NCBI RefSeq assembly: GCF_006384975.1
Contig: NZ_CP021645.1
Location: forward strand, 896,001 to 960,000
Direction of reading: 5' to 3'
Length of the DNA stretch: 64,000 nt
Source of the DNA: Pseudomonas oryzihabitans
GTDB lineage: Bacteria > Pseudomonadota > Gammaproteobacteria > Pseudomonadales > Pseudomonadaceae
In this document: piece by piece, positions 50,931 through 59,845 of the stretch
How positions within the stretch are numbered: the first letter of the stretch is position 1
Layout of the letters: every line of letters starts with the position of its first letter
Notes under the pieces: generated by a model
Database searches by the model: none
Told to the model about the DNA's origin: nothing
The model's input: only the letters and a program-made list of their open reading frames with translations
Translations under genes and position numbers: made by a program

Positions 50931-51034
50931 GGTGAGAGCCGGCAGGGCGCCGCTGGCGAACTGTAGCGCAATCACCGATCCAGAAGGGCGGGACGTGGGC
51001 AACCTCCGAGAATAGGGCTGCGGCAGGCGGTGGC

Positions 51035-51050
51035 TACGTCATCCGACGTA
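51035..51050. promoter_or_regulatory. 16-bp operator-like palindrome upstream of fmdA
   Basis: TACGTCATCCGACGTA has the same half-sites and length as the motif upstream of urtA (36400-36415) and differs at only two positions from the second copy there (36422-36437). It lies about 90 bp ahead of the fmdA start. The shared motif suggests one regulator, probably the LuxR-type protein at 32187, controls both transcription units. Confidence 0.65.
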
Positions 51051-51141
51051 TTTCCCCCTTTCGCCCTGGCATCAAGACTAGCTCCCGACACCCCGCCCTG
51101 GCCCCGATACGCGGGCCCCACCAGGTCCAAGGAGCTTCGTC

Positions 51142-52371
51142 ATGACCGACACCCTGATCAAGGTCGACCTCACCCAGGCCGCCACCGAGAACGAGAACGT
51201 CCACAACCGCTGGCACCCCGACATCCCCATGGCCTGCTGGGTCAAGCCGGGTGACGACTTCATCCTGGAAACCTACGACTGGACCGGTGGCGCCATCAAG
51301 AACGACGACGACGCCAGCGACGTGCGCGATGTCGACCTCTCCACCGTGCACTACCTGTCCGGTCCGGTGGGAGTGCAGGGTGCCGAGCCGGGCGATCTGC
51401 TGGTGGTCGATCTGCTCGACATCGGCGCCAAGGCCGATTCGCTGTGGGGCTTCAACGGCTTCTTCTCCAAGCAGAATGGTGGCGGCTTCCTCACCGATTA
51501 CTTCCCCTCGGCGCAGAAGTCCATCTGGGACTTCGAGGGCATGTTCACCAAGAGCCGGCACATCCCGGGCGTGCGCTTCGCTGGGCTGATCCACCCCGGC
51601 CTGATCGGCTGCCTGCCGGACCCCAAGCTGCTGGCCAACTGGAACGCCCGCGAGCAGGAATTGATCGACAGCAATCCGACCCGGGTACCGCCGCTGGCCA
51701 ACCCGCCGTTCGCCGCCACCGCGCACCTGGGCAAGCTCACCGGCGCTGCCCGTGATGCCGCCGCCGCGACCGGCGCACGCACGGTGCCGCCGCGCGAGCA
51801 CGGTGGCAACTGCGATATCAAGGACCTCTCGCGGGGTTCGAAGATCTTCTTCCCGGTCTACGTCGAGGGCGCCGGGCTCTCGGTGGGCGACCTGCACTTC
51901 AGCCAGGGCGATGGCGAGATCACCTTCTGCGGCGCCATCGAGATGGCCGGCTGGGTGCACATGAAGGTCGAGCTGATCAAGGGCGGCATGGCCAAGTACG
52001 GCATCAAGAATCCCATCTTCAAGCCCAGCCCCATCGTGCCCACCTACAACAACTTCCTGATCTTCGAAGGCATCTCGGTGGACGATGCCGGCAAGCAGCA
52101 CTACCTGGACGTCAACCTGGCCTATCAGCAGGCCTGCCTCAACGCCATCGAGTACCTGAAGAAATTCGGCTACAGCGGCGCCCAGGGCTATTCGCTACTG
52201 GGCTCGGCGCCGGTGCAGGGGCATATCAGCGGGGTGGTCGACATCCCCAACGCCTGCGCCACCCTCTGGCTGCCGACGGACATCTTCGAATTCGACATCA
52301 ATCCCAGCGCCGCCGGCCCGACCCGCTACCTGGACGGCAGCATCGACATGCCCATCGCCTACGACAAGTAG
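51142..52371 (+). CDS. fmdA: Formamidase (acetamidase/formamidase family)
   Basis: A 409-residue enzyme that hydrolyses formamide to formate and ammonia. It carries the FmdA_AmdA marks: NRWHPDIPMACWVKPGD at the N-terminus, GPVGVQGAEPGDLLVVDLLD, TVPPREHGGNCDIKDLSRGS, PVYVEGAGLSVGDLHFSQGD and the final PNACATLWLPTDIFEFDI. Length equals the family norm. AAGGAG lies eight bases before the ATG. It heads the fmdA-fmdB-amiE-amiB cluster and carries an upstream copy of the urtA-type motif. Confidence 0.94.
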   Translation: MTDTLIKVDLTQAATENENVHNRWHPDIPMACWVKPGDDFILETYDWTGGAIKNDDDASDVRDVDLSTVHYLSGPVGVQGAEPGDLLVVDLLDIGAKADSLWGFNGFFSKQNGGGFLTDYFPSAQKSIWDFEGMFTKSRHIPGVRFAGLIHPGLIGCLPDPKLLANWNAREQELIDSNPTRVPPLANPPFAATAHLGKLTGAARDAAAATGARTVPPREHGGNCDIKDLSRGSKIFFPVYVEGAGLSVGDLHFSQGDGEITFCGAIEMAGWVHMKVELIKGGMAKYGIKNPIFKPSPIVPTYNNFLIFEGISVDDAGKQHYLDVNLAYQQACLNAIEYLKKFGYSGAQGYSLLGSAPVQGHISGVVDIPNACATLWLPTDIFEFDINPSAAGPTRYLDGSIDMPIAYDK

Positions 52372-52395
52372 CGGTCCGCCCGCCAGGAGTTCGCC

Positions 52396-52743
52396 ATGCC
52401 GATCTACGAATACGACTGCCCGCACTGCGGTGACTTCACCCTGCTGCGACCCATGGCCCAGCGCGACGATCCCTGCAACTGTCCCGCCTGCGCGACGCCC
52501 AGCCCGCGAGTGATCCTCAGCGCGCCGGGTCTCGCGACCCTGGCGGGCGGCCAGCGCCGTGCCCATGAGACCAACGAGCGGGCGCGCCACGCGCCCCAGT
52601 CGCTGGAGGAATACAAGGCCAGGCGCAGCCATGCTGCCGGCTGCAGCTGCTGTGCGCCGAGCAAGCCGGTGGCGCGCAGCAAGGCCAATCCCCATGGGCT
52701 GAAGACCAGTCCGTCGACCCGGCCCTGGATGATCAGTCACTGA
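52396..52743 (+). CDS. fmdB: FmdB family zinc-ribbon protein
   Basis: A 115-residue protein whose first 42 residues are the FmdB zinc ribbon: MPIYEYDCPHCGDFTLLRPM then CNCPACATPSPRVI, giving CPHC and CPAC metal ligands. The remainder is Arg/Ala-rich with a further Cys cluster (GCSCC). FmdB proteins accompany formamidase genes and are thought to be regulatory, but the mechanism is not established. It is 24 bp after fmdA. Confidence 0.88.
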   Translation: MPIYEYDCPHCGDFTLLRPMAQRDDPCNCPACATPSPRVILSAPGLATLAGGQRRAHETNERARHAPQSLEEYKARRSHAAGCSCCAPSKPVARSKANPHGLKTSPSTRPWMISH

Positions 52744-52776
52744 TCTCCGCTTCATCTCTTTCGAAGGAGCAACCCG

Positions 52777-53820
52777 ATGCGCCATGGCGATATCTCCAGC
52801 AGCCCCGACACCGTCGGCGTGGCTGTCGTCAACTACCGGATGCCGCGTCTGCACAGCAAGGCGGAGGTCCTGGACAACGCCCGCCAGATCGCCGCGATGA
52901 TCAAGGGCATGAAGCTCGGTCTGCCGGGCATGGACCTGGTGGTGTTCCCCGAGTACAGCACCATGGGGATCATGTACGACCGCGACGAGATGATGGCCAC
53001 CGCCGCGACCATCCCCGGCGAGGAGACGGCGATCTTCGCCGCCGCCTGCCGCGAGGCCAGGACCTGGGGCATCTTTTCCCTCACCGGCGAGCGCCACGAG
53101 GAGCATCCGCACAAGGCCCCGTACAACACCTTGGTGCTGATCGACGACCAGGGCGAGATCGTGCAGAAGTACCGCAAGTGCATTCCCTGGTGCCCCATCG
53201 AAGGCTGGTATCCCGGCGACCGCACCTACGTCAGCGAGGGTCCCAAGGGCCTGAAGATCAGCCTGATCATCTGCGACGACGGCAACTACCCGGAGATCTG
53301 GCGCGATTGCGCGATGAAGGGCGCCGAGCTGATCGTGCGCTGCCAGGGCTACATGTATCCGGCCAAGGAGCAGCAGGTGCTGATGGCCAAGACCATGGCC
53401 TGGGCCAACAACTGCTACGTGGCGGTGGCCAACGCCACCGGCTTCGACGGGGTGTACAGCTACTTCGGCCACTCGGCGCTGATCGGCTTCGACGGCCGCA
53501 CCCTGGGCGAGTGCGGCGAGGAGGAGATGGGCATCCAGTACGCCCAGCTGTCGATCTCGCAGATCCGCGATGCCCGTGCCAACGACCAGTCGCAGAACCA
53601 CCTGTTCAAGTTGCTGCACCGGGGCTACACCGGCGTCTACAACTCCGGCGATGGCGACAAGGGCGTGGCCGATTGTCCCTTCGACTTCTACCGCACCTGG
53701 GTGCTGGATGCGCAGAAGGCCCAGGCGGACGTCGAGCGGATGACTCGCTCCACTATCGGGGTGGCGGACTGCCCGGTGGGCGAACTGCCCCATCCGGGCC
53801 AGGAACGCCAGCTCGGCTGA
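52777..53820 (+). CDS. amiE: Aliphatic amidase AmiE
   Basis: A 347-residue nitrilase-superfamily amidase that converts short aliphatic amides to acid and ammonia. The catalytic triad matches P. aeruginosa AmiE position for position: E59 (VVFPEYST), K134 ([10 protein letters not shown]) and C166 ([11 protein letters not shown]). The N-terminus [20 protein letters not shown] is also nearly that of AmiE, so this is the aliphatic amidase rather than the formamidase AmiF. It follows fmdB by 33 bp and precedes amiB. The transcription regulators amiC and amiR and the channel amiS are not next to it. Confidence 0.94.
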   Translation: MRHGDISSSPDTVGVAVVNYRMPRLHSKAEVLDNARQIAAMIKGMKLGLPGMDLVVFPEYSTMGIMYDRDEMMATAATIPGEETAIFAAACREARTWGIFSLTGERHEEHPHKAPYNTLVLIDDQGEIVQKYRKCIPWCPIEGWYPGDRTYVSEGPKGLKISLIICDDGNYPEIWRDCAMKGAELIVRCQGYMYPAKEQQVLMAKTMAWANNCYVAVANATGFDGVYSYFGHSALIGFDGRTLGECGEEEMGIQYAQLSISQIRDARANDQSQNHLFKLLHRGYTGVYNSGDGDKGVADCPFDFYRTWVLDAQKAQADVERMTRSTIGVADCPVGELPHPGQERQLG

Positions 53821-53843
53821 AGAGTGCCGCGCGGGGAGGGAGC

Positions 53844-54875
53844 ATGCCATTCGTCAACGATCTGCTTGAGCATAACCGCAGCCAACTGGCCCCTGAGGGT
53901 CAGGCGCCGCTGCCCTCGCGCTTCCTCTTCGAGCCGGCGGCGGTCATGGCGCTGCTGCGGGGACGCATCCTCGGTCAGGACAGGGTGCTCGACCAGGTGG
54001 AAGCCCTGCTCAAGGTGGTCAAGGCCGACATCGGCGATCCGGAACGGCCGCTCGGCGTCAGCCTGTTCATCGGCCCCACCGGGGTCGGCAAGACCGAGAT
54101 CGTGCGGCTGCTGGCCCAGGCCATCCACGGCCGCGCGGATGCCCTCTGCCGCATCGACATGAACACCCTGGCCCAGGAACACTACGCCGCGGCCCTGGCC
54201 GGGGCGCCACCCGGCTACGTGGGCAGCAAGGAAGGCACCACCCTGTTCGATGCTGAGGCCATCGCCGGCAGCTATGGCCGCCCCGGCATCGTGCTGTTCG
54301 ACGAGCTGGAAAAGGCCGATCGCCAGGTCATCCGCACCCTGTTGAACGTGCTCGACAGCGGCCAACTGGTGCTCAGCGCCGGCAGCAAGCGCCTCGATTT
54401 CCGTAACGCCCTCATCTTCATGACCAGCAACCTGGGCGCCCGCGCCGTGCAGGCCTATCGCGCCCGCTTCGAGCGTGGCTGGCGACGCTGGCTCAACCTG
54501 CTGCCTCTTGACCAGGGTCGCGTGCTGGAGGACGCGCTGCACGACCATTTCGACCCGGAGTTCCTCAATCGTATCGATCGGATCCTGGCCTTCCAGCGCC
54601 TCGAACACGACTGGCTGCCCGGCCTGCTCGACATCGAATTGGGCAAGCTCAACCAGCGCCTGGGTCGCCGCGGGCGCCGCCTGGAACTGGATGAGAGTGC
54701 CAAGGCCTTCCTCTGCCAAGGTCACGATGCCCGCTTCGGCGCTCGCGACCTAGTCCGGCGCCTGCGGCGGGTATTGGAACCGGCCGTGGCCGACTTCCTG
54801 CTGGAACGGCCCCAGGCCGTTCGGTTGCTGGTCGAAGCCCGCGGCGCGGGATTGCAGCTGCGCTGCCTCGACTGA
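53844..54875 (+). CDS. amiB: ClpB-like AAA ATPase AmiB
   Basis: A 343-residue single AAA+ ATPase of the Clp/Hsp100 second-domain type. Walker A GPTGVGKT is at 77-84, pore-loop-like GYVGSKEG at about 124, Walker B VLFDELEKAD at about 150, sensor FMTSNLGAR, arginine-finger region FLNRIDRI and a C-terminal small domain. ATG 53844 follows GGGGAGGG. In P. aeruginosa amiB lies between amiE and amiC and encodes such a chaperone-like ATPase; the adjacency to amiE supports the name. Its client is unknown, possibly AmiE or the transport system. Confidence 0.85.
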   Translation: MPFVNDLLEHNRSQLAPEGQAPLPSRFLFEPAAVMALLRGRILGQDRVLDQVEALLKVVKADIGDPERPLGVSLFIGPTGVGKTEIVRLLAQAIHGRADALCRIDMNTLAQEHYAAALAGAPPGYVGSKEGTTLFDAEAIAGSYGRPGIVLFDELEKADRQVIRTLLNVLDSGQLVLSAGSKRLDFRNALIFMTSNLGARAVQAYRARFERGWRRWLNLLPLDQGRVLEDALHDHFDPEFLNRIDRILAFQRLEHDWLPGLLDIELGKLNQRLGRRGRRLELDESAKAFLCQGHDARFGARDLVRRLRRVLEPAVADFLLERPQAVRLLVEARGAGLQLRCLD

Positions 54876-55207
54876 GCGGCGGCTCGGGCTGACCGCCCAT
54901 GCACGCGGCGGATGGTCCGCCTTGGCGGGGTAGCGTTCTGCGGGCTTCGCCCATAGATGCCCAGCCCCGGCGTCTCACGTCGCTCATCCACCTATCCCGC
55001 TACCACCCATAGCCCGACATGACGGTCACTGTTGACGTCTTTCCGTCGCTCGTCTTCCTCCCGTTGCTGCCGTGGTGGGAAGGGGCCTTCTGCACTGGTA
55101 AATAAATCCCACATATTCCACAAAATCAACGAAACAGACTTGACCTCTTCTGCCGCCCGGTTATTCAATAGACGCAGTCACCCGGGCTTTGGAACGGCAT
55201 CGAATCC
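54876..55207. other. Intergenic region between amiB and the amidase gene
   Basis: No gene is supported in these 332 bp. A small inverted repeat GGCGGA-TGG-TCCGCC is at 54907-54921, possibly the amiB terminator or a REP fragment. From about 55080 the DNA turns AT-rich, and TTGACC at 55140 followed after about 17 bases by a weak ATTCAA-type hexamer may be the promoter of the next operon. Confidence 0.45.
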
Positions 55208-56638
55208 ATGAGAATCCCTCTTTCCAGCAAGGAATTACCCGACGTACTGGCATCCGCTGCCGGTATTCGCCAGGGCGAGCTGACCTCAGTGGGGCTTGTG
55301 GAATGCTGCCTTGAATCCATAAAAGCCAACAATTCCACGCTCAATGCCTTCGGTGACGTCTATGCCGACAACGCCCTGGCCGAAGCCCGGCTGTTGGACG
55401 CCGAAGCGGGCGAAGGCCGCTTCCGCGGCCCCCTGCATGGCGTGCCCTTCGGCATCAAGGATCTCTTCCATACCGCCGGCCTGCGCACCACCCGGGGTTC
55501 GCTCACCGGCCTGGACAATGTCCCGGAGCAGGATGCCCCTATCGTTCGCCGGCTGAAGGCCGCTGGCGGCATTCTGCTGGGCAAGACGGCGACCACCGAA
55601 TTCGGTTGGACGGGCGCCAGCACCTCGCGGGTGTTCGGCGATGGCCGCACCCCGTGGAATCCGCACCTCAGCAGTGGCGGTTCGAGTTCCGGATCGGCCA
55701 TCGCCACGGCGGCGCGCATGGTGCCGGCGGCCCTGGGTTCGGACGGTGGCGGCTCGGTGCGCATCCCCAGCGCCTTCTGTGGCACCTTCGCGCTGAAAGG
55801 CTCCCTTGGCAGAATCCCCACCTGGCCATGGTCGGCGACGGAAATGCTCAGCCATGCCGGCCCCATCACCCGTACCGTGCGTGACAGCGCGCTGCTGTTC
55901 GACGTTCTCTCCGGTCCGCACGCCCTGGACCACCAGGCGCTGCCGGCCCCGCAGGAGTCCTACCTGGCCCGCTGCGACCAGCCGCTGCGTCCCTTGCGCG
56001 TCGGCTATTGCCCCACGCTGTTCGAGACCCCGGTCCAGCCGCAGGTGGCCGCAGGCGTCGAAGCGGCGGTGAATACCCTGGCGCGTAATCTGCCGCTGGA
56101 GATCGAGCGCCTGACCCTGGACTGGCAGGACCCGCTGGCCATCTTCGAGACGCTCTGGGTGGCGGGCCGTGGCATCGCCTATGGCAAGACCCTCGCCGAG
56201 CGTCTGGATGAACTCGATCCAGGCTTTGCCAGCTTGATCGAGAAGGCCGCGGGCTACGACCTCGCTGATTATCTGAAGGCCACGCAGCGGCGGGCAGCGT
56301 TCGCCAACCAGGTACACGCCTTGTTCGACCGCTATGACCTGTTGCTGCTGCCGACCTTGCCCATCCTGCCGTTTCCCGCGCACCTCACCGGGCCGGAGGA
56401 GGGCTTCGAGGCGCCTGGCAGCGCTATCCCCTGGGCCCGCTGGACGCCCTTTACCTACCCCTTCAACCTGTCCGGGAATCCCGCCGCCAGCCTGCCTTGC
56501 GGCTGGAGCGAAGAGGAGTTGCCGATCGCGTTGCAGGTGGTCGGTCCGCGGCATGCCGACGGCGAGGTCCTGCAATTTTGCGCGGCGGTTGAAGCCTTGT
56601 TGCCCTGGGCACACCGACTGCCTCCACTGCTGCGCTAG
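55208..56638 (+). CDS. Amidase-signature family hydrolase
   Basis: A 476-residue amidase. The Ser-cisSer-Lys triad lies in HGVPFGIKDLFHTAG (Lys near residue 80), SSGGSSSGSAIATA and GSDGGGSVRIPSAFCG. The C-terminus PFNLSGNPAASLPCGW is typical of the GatA/AtzE/fatty-amide group. It follows an AT-rich promoter-like stretch and precedes the DeoR gene, so it could be the first gene of the region-4 operon. Substrate unknown; a mono- or di-amide or biuret-like compound would fit the neighbours. Confidence 0.88.
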   Translation: MRIPLSSKELPDVLASAAGIRQGELTSVGLVECCLESIKANNSTLNAFGDVYADNALAEARLLDAEAGEGRFRGPLHGVPFGIKDLFHTAGLRTTRGSLTGLDNVPEQDAPIVRRLKAAGGILLGKTATTEFGWTGASTSRVFGDGRTPWNPHLSSGGSSSGSAIATAARMVPAALGSDGGGSVRIPSAFCGTFALKGSLGRIPTWPWSATEMLSHAGPITRTVRDSALLFDVLSGPHALDHQALPAPQESYLARCDQPLRPLRVGYCPTLFETPVQPQVAAGVEAAVNTLARNLPLEIERLTLDWQDPLAIFETLWVAGRGIAYGKTLAERLDELDPGFASLIEKAAGYDLADYLKATQRRAAFANQVHALFDRYDLLLLPTLPILPFPAHLTGPEEGFEAPGSAIPWARWTPFTYPFNLSGNPAASLPCGWSEEELPIALQVVGPRHADGEVLQFCAAVEALLPWAHRLPPLLR

Positions 56639-56871
56639 CCCGATTCAGACGGCGCCCGCCCACCCAAGAGGCTGGCCCGTTGCGGTACCTTGACCTTCTG
56701 CCTTTCACCCTTGCCCGTGAAAGGAGTCCTTACATGGCGTCAGCCTGTTCCATCTCGTTCCGTCGCGCTGCGCCTCCAGGGGCCAGGGCCAGGCTGCGCA
56801 TGCGAGTCGGCGAATCGGTCAGAGCGGCCCGTTACACTGAGCGCTTCTCTCTGCCGCGGACGACCCACGCC

Positions 56872-57630
56872 ATGCTGAACCAGCCTCGCCTCGACGAAAT
56901 CATGCGTCTCATCAACCTGCAGCAACGCGTCAAGGCGGCGGACCTGGCGCAGGCCATGCAGGTATCGGAAGAGACCATTCGCCGCGATCTCAAGCATCTC
57001 GAGGAAGCCGGCAAGCTGAGGCGCATCCATGGCGGCGCGGTGCTGCCCAAGCCCAACGAAGAGCAGCCGCTGCAGGTGCGCAGTCGCATCCAGACCCGGG
57101 CCAAGACGCGCCTGGCGGTGTGCGCGGCGGAACTGGTCCAGGAGGGCATGGCGCTGTTTCTCGACACCGGCACCACCACCCTGGCGCTGGCGCAACAGCT
57201 CACGCGCTTCAGCACCCTGCGCGTCGTCACCAACTCCCTGGACATCGGCCTGCTGCTGACCCAGCACAGCGCCAACCAGGTGCTCATGACACCCGGCGAC
57301 ATCCGCCGCAACGACAACGCCCTGATCGGTCCGCACACCCTGGCATTCGCCGGGGGCTTCCATTACGACATCGCCTTCATGGGCATAGGCGCGGTGGATG
57401 TCGAGCTGGGCCTGATGGATTACGAGGAACCCGAGGCGCATCTGCGCCGTACGCTGACGGCGCATTGCCGCCGCAGCGTGATCCTGGCGGACGACGCCAA
57501 GTTCGGTCACCGCACCTTCATCAACACCTTGCCGTTCTCGGCGGTGGATACGCTGGTGAGCAACCGGCCGCCAGCCGTCGAGTTCGTGCGCTGCCTGGAG
57601 TCAGCCGATGTCGAGCTCCTTTGTCCCTGA
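56872..57630 (+). CDS. DeoR family transcriptional regulator
   Basis: A 252-residue regulator starting at ATG 56872. The N-terminal helix-turn-helix reads LDEIMRLINLQQRVKAADLA, QAMQVSEETIRRDLKHLEEA, then the hinge GKLRRIHGGAVLP. The DeoRC sensor domain contains LFLDTGTTTLALAQQL, VTNSLDIGLLL and ILADDAKFGHRTF. Sensors of this fold usually bind phosphorylated metabolites. Its end overlaps the next gene by 23 bases. The two phosphotransferases further along could make its effector. Confidence 0.88.
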   Translation: MLNQPRLDEIMRLINLQQRVKAADLAQAMQVSEETIRRDLKHLEEAGKLRRIHGGAVLPKPNEEQPLQVRSRIQTRAKTRLAVCAAELVQEGMALFLDTGTTTLALAQQLTRFSTLRVVTNSLDIGLLLTQHSANQVLMTPGDIRRNDNALIGPHTLAFAGGFHYDIAFMGIGAVDVELGLMDYEEPEAHLRRTLTAHCRRSVILADDAKFGHRTFINTLPFSAVDTLVSNRPPAVEFVRCLESADVELLCP

Positions 57631-58888
57631 TCTTCCCGTCGCCGACGCGGCTGACCTCGATGCCTTCGATGCGCTGTTCGCGCAAAGCTCGGCCATCGGC
57701 GTTACCGCCAATGGTGGCCTGCATCGTCTCGCCGCTTCAGCGGAAGACGGCGCCATGCGTGACCTTTTCAGCGCCTGGCTGCTGGCCCATGGCTTCAGCG
57801 TAAAGGTCGACGCCGTAGGTAACCTGTTCGGCCTGCTGACCTTCGATCCTGCAGCGCCCTATGTCGTCTGCGGCTCCCATCTGGATACCCAACCCAAGGC
57901 CGGGCGTTTCGACGGCGTCTATGGCGTCCTCTCCGGTGCGGTCGCCAGCGCCAGCGTCGCGCGCCAACTCGCGGCGCGTGGCGAAACGCCGGCCTTCAAT
58001 CTGGCCGTGGTGAACTGGACCAACGAAGAGGGCGCGCGCTTTCAGCCCAGCCTCATCGGTAGCAGCGCCTTCATCGGCAGCCTTGCGGTCGAGGACGCCT
58101 GGGCCAGCCAAGACAGCGCGGGCGTAACCCTGGGCGAGGCCCTCACGCAGATCGGCTATCGCGGCGCGGCGATGCTGGACTTGCCGGTGGCCGCCTATCT
58201 GGAGCTGCACGTCGAGCAGGGCGTCCAGTTGGAGGAGCAGGGGCTCGCCATCGGCGTGGTGCGGCACACCTGGGCCGCGCTGAAATGGCGGCTACGTTTC
58301 GATGGCGAGCAGAACCACACGGGACCGGCGCCCATGGCCGTGCGCCGTGATGCCCTGCTGGCCGCGGCCGAGGCCATCGTGGCGGTCAGGGCCGAGGCCG
58401 AACGCCACGGGTTGGCGATGCACACCTCGGTGGGGCGCCTGGAGCTCGAACCCAATTCGCCCAACGTGGTGCCGGCCCTGGCGCGACTCTGGGTGGAATT
58501 CCGCTCGCCGGACACGACGTTGTTGGCGGAGGCCGAAGAGCGCTTCCGCGCCACTCTCGATTCCATTGCCGCCAGAACGGGTACTACGTTCTCGCTCGAA
58601 AGCGCGCAATTGCGCGAGCCCAGTCACCTGCACGATGGGTTGAGCGATCTGGCACGCCAGACCTGCGCGGCCCTGGGGGTACCCGCGGGAGATAGCGCCA
58701 CCGTCGCCGGACACGACGCCATCAGCCTCGGGCGGCGCTTTCCCGCGGCCCTGTTGTTCGTACCCAGCCGGGGCGGACTCTCCCACAACGAAGCGGAATT
58801 CTCCGCTACCGCCGACCTGCACCAGGGACTCCGCGTCCTTACCGCGTTGCTCTATCGCGCCTGTTGCCAGCCCGAGCTGTATCTCTGA
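57608..58888 (+). CDS. M20 family amidohydrolase (carbamoylase/allantoate amidohydrolase type)
   Basis: A 426-residue paralogue of the enzyme at 41758. Metal ligands: CGSHLDTQPKAGRFDGVYGV, WTNEEGARFQPS, YLELHVEQGVQLEEQG and GGLSHNEAEF. The lid/dimer domain reads FDGEQNHTGPAPMAVRRDAL. ATG 57608 lies inside the DeoR gene end, indicating coupling. It would hydrolyse an N-carbamoyl or ureido bond. In context, the product may be phosphorylated by the kinases that follow 10 bp downstream, or the order may be reversed. Confidence 0.85.
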   Translation: MSSSFVPDLPVADAADLDAFDALFAQSSAIGVTANGGLHRLAASAEDGAMRDLFSAWLLAHGFSVKVDAVGNLFGLLTFDPAAPYVVCGSHLDTQPKAGRFDGVYGVLSGAVASASVARQLAARGETPAFNLAVVNWTNEEGARFQPSLIGSSAFIGSLAVEDAWASQDSAGVTLGEALTQIGYRGAAMLDLPVAAYLELHVEQGVQLEEQGLAIGVVRHTWAALKWRLRFDGEQNHTGPAPMAVRRDALLAAAEAIVAVRAEAERHGLAMHTSVGRLELEPNSPNVVPALARLWVEFRSPDTTLLAEAEERFRATLDSIAARTGTTFSLESAQLREPSHLHDGLSDLARQTCAALGVPAGDSATVAGHDAISLGRRFPAALLFVPSRGGLSHNEAEFSATADLHQGLRVLTALLYRACCQPELYL

Positions 58889-58898
58889 GGAGCCCGCC

Positions 58899-59840
58899 AT
58901 GACGTCGACCCTCGAATTCAATCGCCTGCAAGCCGCCCTGATTGGGGCCGGGCTGACGGGCGTGCAGATCACCACGGGTACTGCGGGCGTGGCCTCGCCG
59001 ACCCGCCTCGCCTGCGAGTGGGCTGGCTTCCACGTCCTGAGTGACCAGGGCGCCTTCTATGCCAAGGTGCTCTACGACGACATGCGGCCCGTCCTCGACT
59101 TCGCCCAGAGCGCCGAGGCGACTCGTTGCGCGGCCATGGCCGGGGTGACGCCGGCGCTACGGCTCGCGGATGAAGACAACGGTGTCTTGCTGCTCGAACG
59201 TCTGGCACCCGAGGACTGGCATTGGGCACGCCTCGACCGGCTCCAGCCGCAGCACCGCCTGGACGCCCTCTGGCGGTTGAAGCTCAAGGTGCAGGAAGGG
59301 CCGACGCCAGCCTTCGAGCGCTCGCCCTGGGCCGATATCGAGCGGCTCCGCACGCTTTGTCGAGCCCAGGCGGTGGTCTTGCCCGATGACCATGCCTGGA
59401 TCGATGACTGTGTCGACCAGGCGTGGGCCGCCGTGCAACGGCATCCCATCGAGCGCCGTCCGCTGCACGGCGATGGCCTGGCCGGCAATGTGATGATCAA
59501 CGCGGCGGGCGAGTTGCGGCTGCTGGATTTTGATCGGGGCGGTTGCTTCGATCCCTGGTACGACGTCGCCATCACCCTCAACGAGCTGTACCCCTTCGAG
59601 CCGCAATGGCGCGCCGGTATCGCACGCTGGAGCGCGACGGCGAGCGACGCCGACTACGCACGCTGCCGCCTCTACGGCCTGTTGGATGACTGGTACTGGA
59701 CGCTGTGGGGCCTCTGGGCTGGCGTCGCCTCGACGCGGCCGCTGGAGTTCTCCAAGGTCGGCCAGTGGACCTTGTTGCGTTGCCGCACGACGATTCAGGA
59801 GTCGCGCTTCGAAAGCTGGCTCCGTCAGGTAGGAGGATAG
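58899..59840 (+). CDS. Choline-kinase/APH-like phosphotransferase 1
   Basis: A 313-residue small-molecule kinase of the APH/choline kinase fold. The catalytic loop is PLHGDGLAGNVMIN near residue 190 (Brenner His, Asp and Asn all present), followed by the metal-binding LLDFDRGGCFDPWYDVAI. The N-terminal nucleotide lobe is poorly conserved but has FYAKVLYDDM. AGGAG precedes the start. It sits 10 bp after the M20 gene and five bases before a second kinase, so all three are co-transcribed. The acceptor alcohol is unknown. Confidence 0.82.
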   Translation: MTSTLEFNRLQAALIGAGLTGVQITTGTAGVASPTRLACEWAGFHVLSDQGAFYAKVLYDDMRPVLDFAQSAEATRCAAMAGVTPALRLADEDNGVLLLERLAPEDWHWARLDRLQPQHRLDALWRLKLKVQEGPTPAFERSPWADIERLRTLCRAQAVVLPDDHAWIDDCVDQAWAAVQRHPIERRPLHGDGLAGNVMINAAGELRLLDFDRGGCFDPWYDVAITLNELYPFEPQWRAGIARWSATASDADYARCRLYGLLDDWYWTLWGLWAGVASTRPLEFSKVGQWTLLRCRTTIQESRFESWLRQVGG

Positions 59841-59845
59841 GCCAG

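Noticed and set aside
51050..51075. Possible sigma-54 promoter before fmdA (CTGGCATCAAGACTAGCT)
   Set aside because: The spacing between the GG and GC elements is 11 bases, not the required 10, and the -12 element is poor. A similar look at the urtA promoter also failed.
52777..53820. Formamidase AmiF as the identity of this gene
   Set aside because: The sequence and the positions of E59, K134 and C166 follow P. aeruginosa AmiE, and amiB follows directly.
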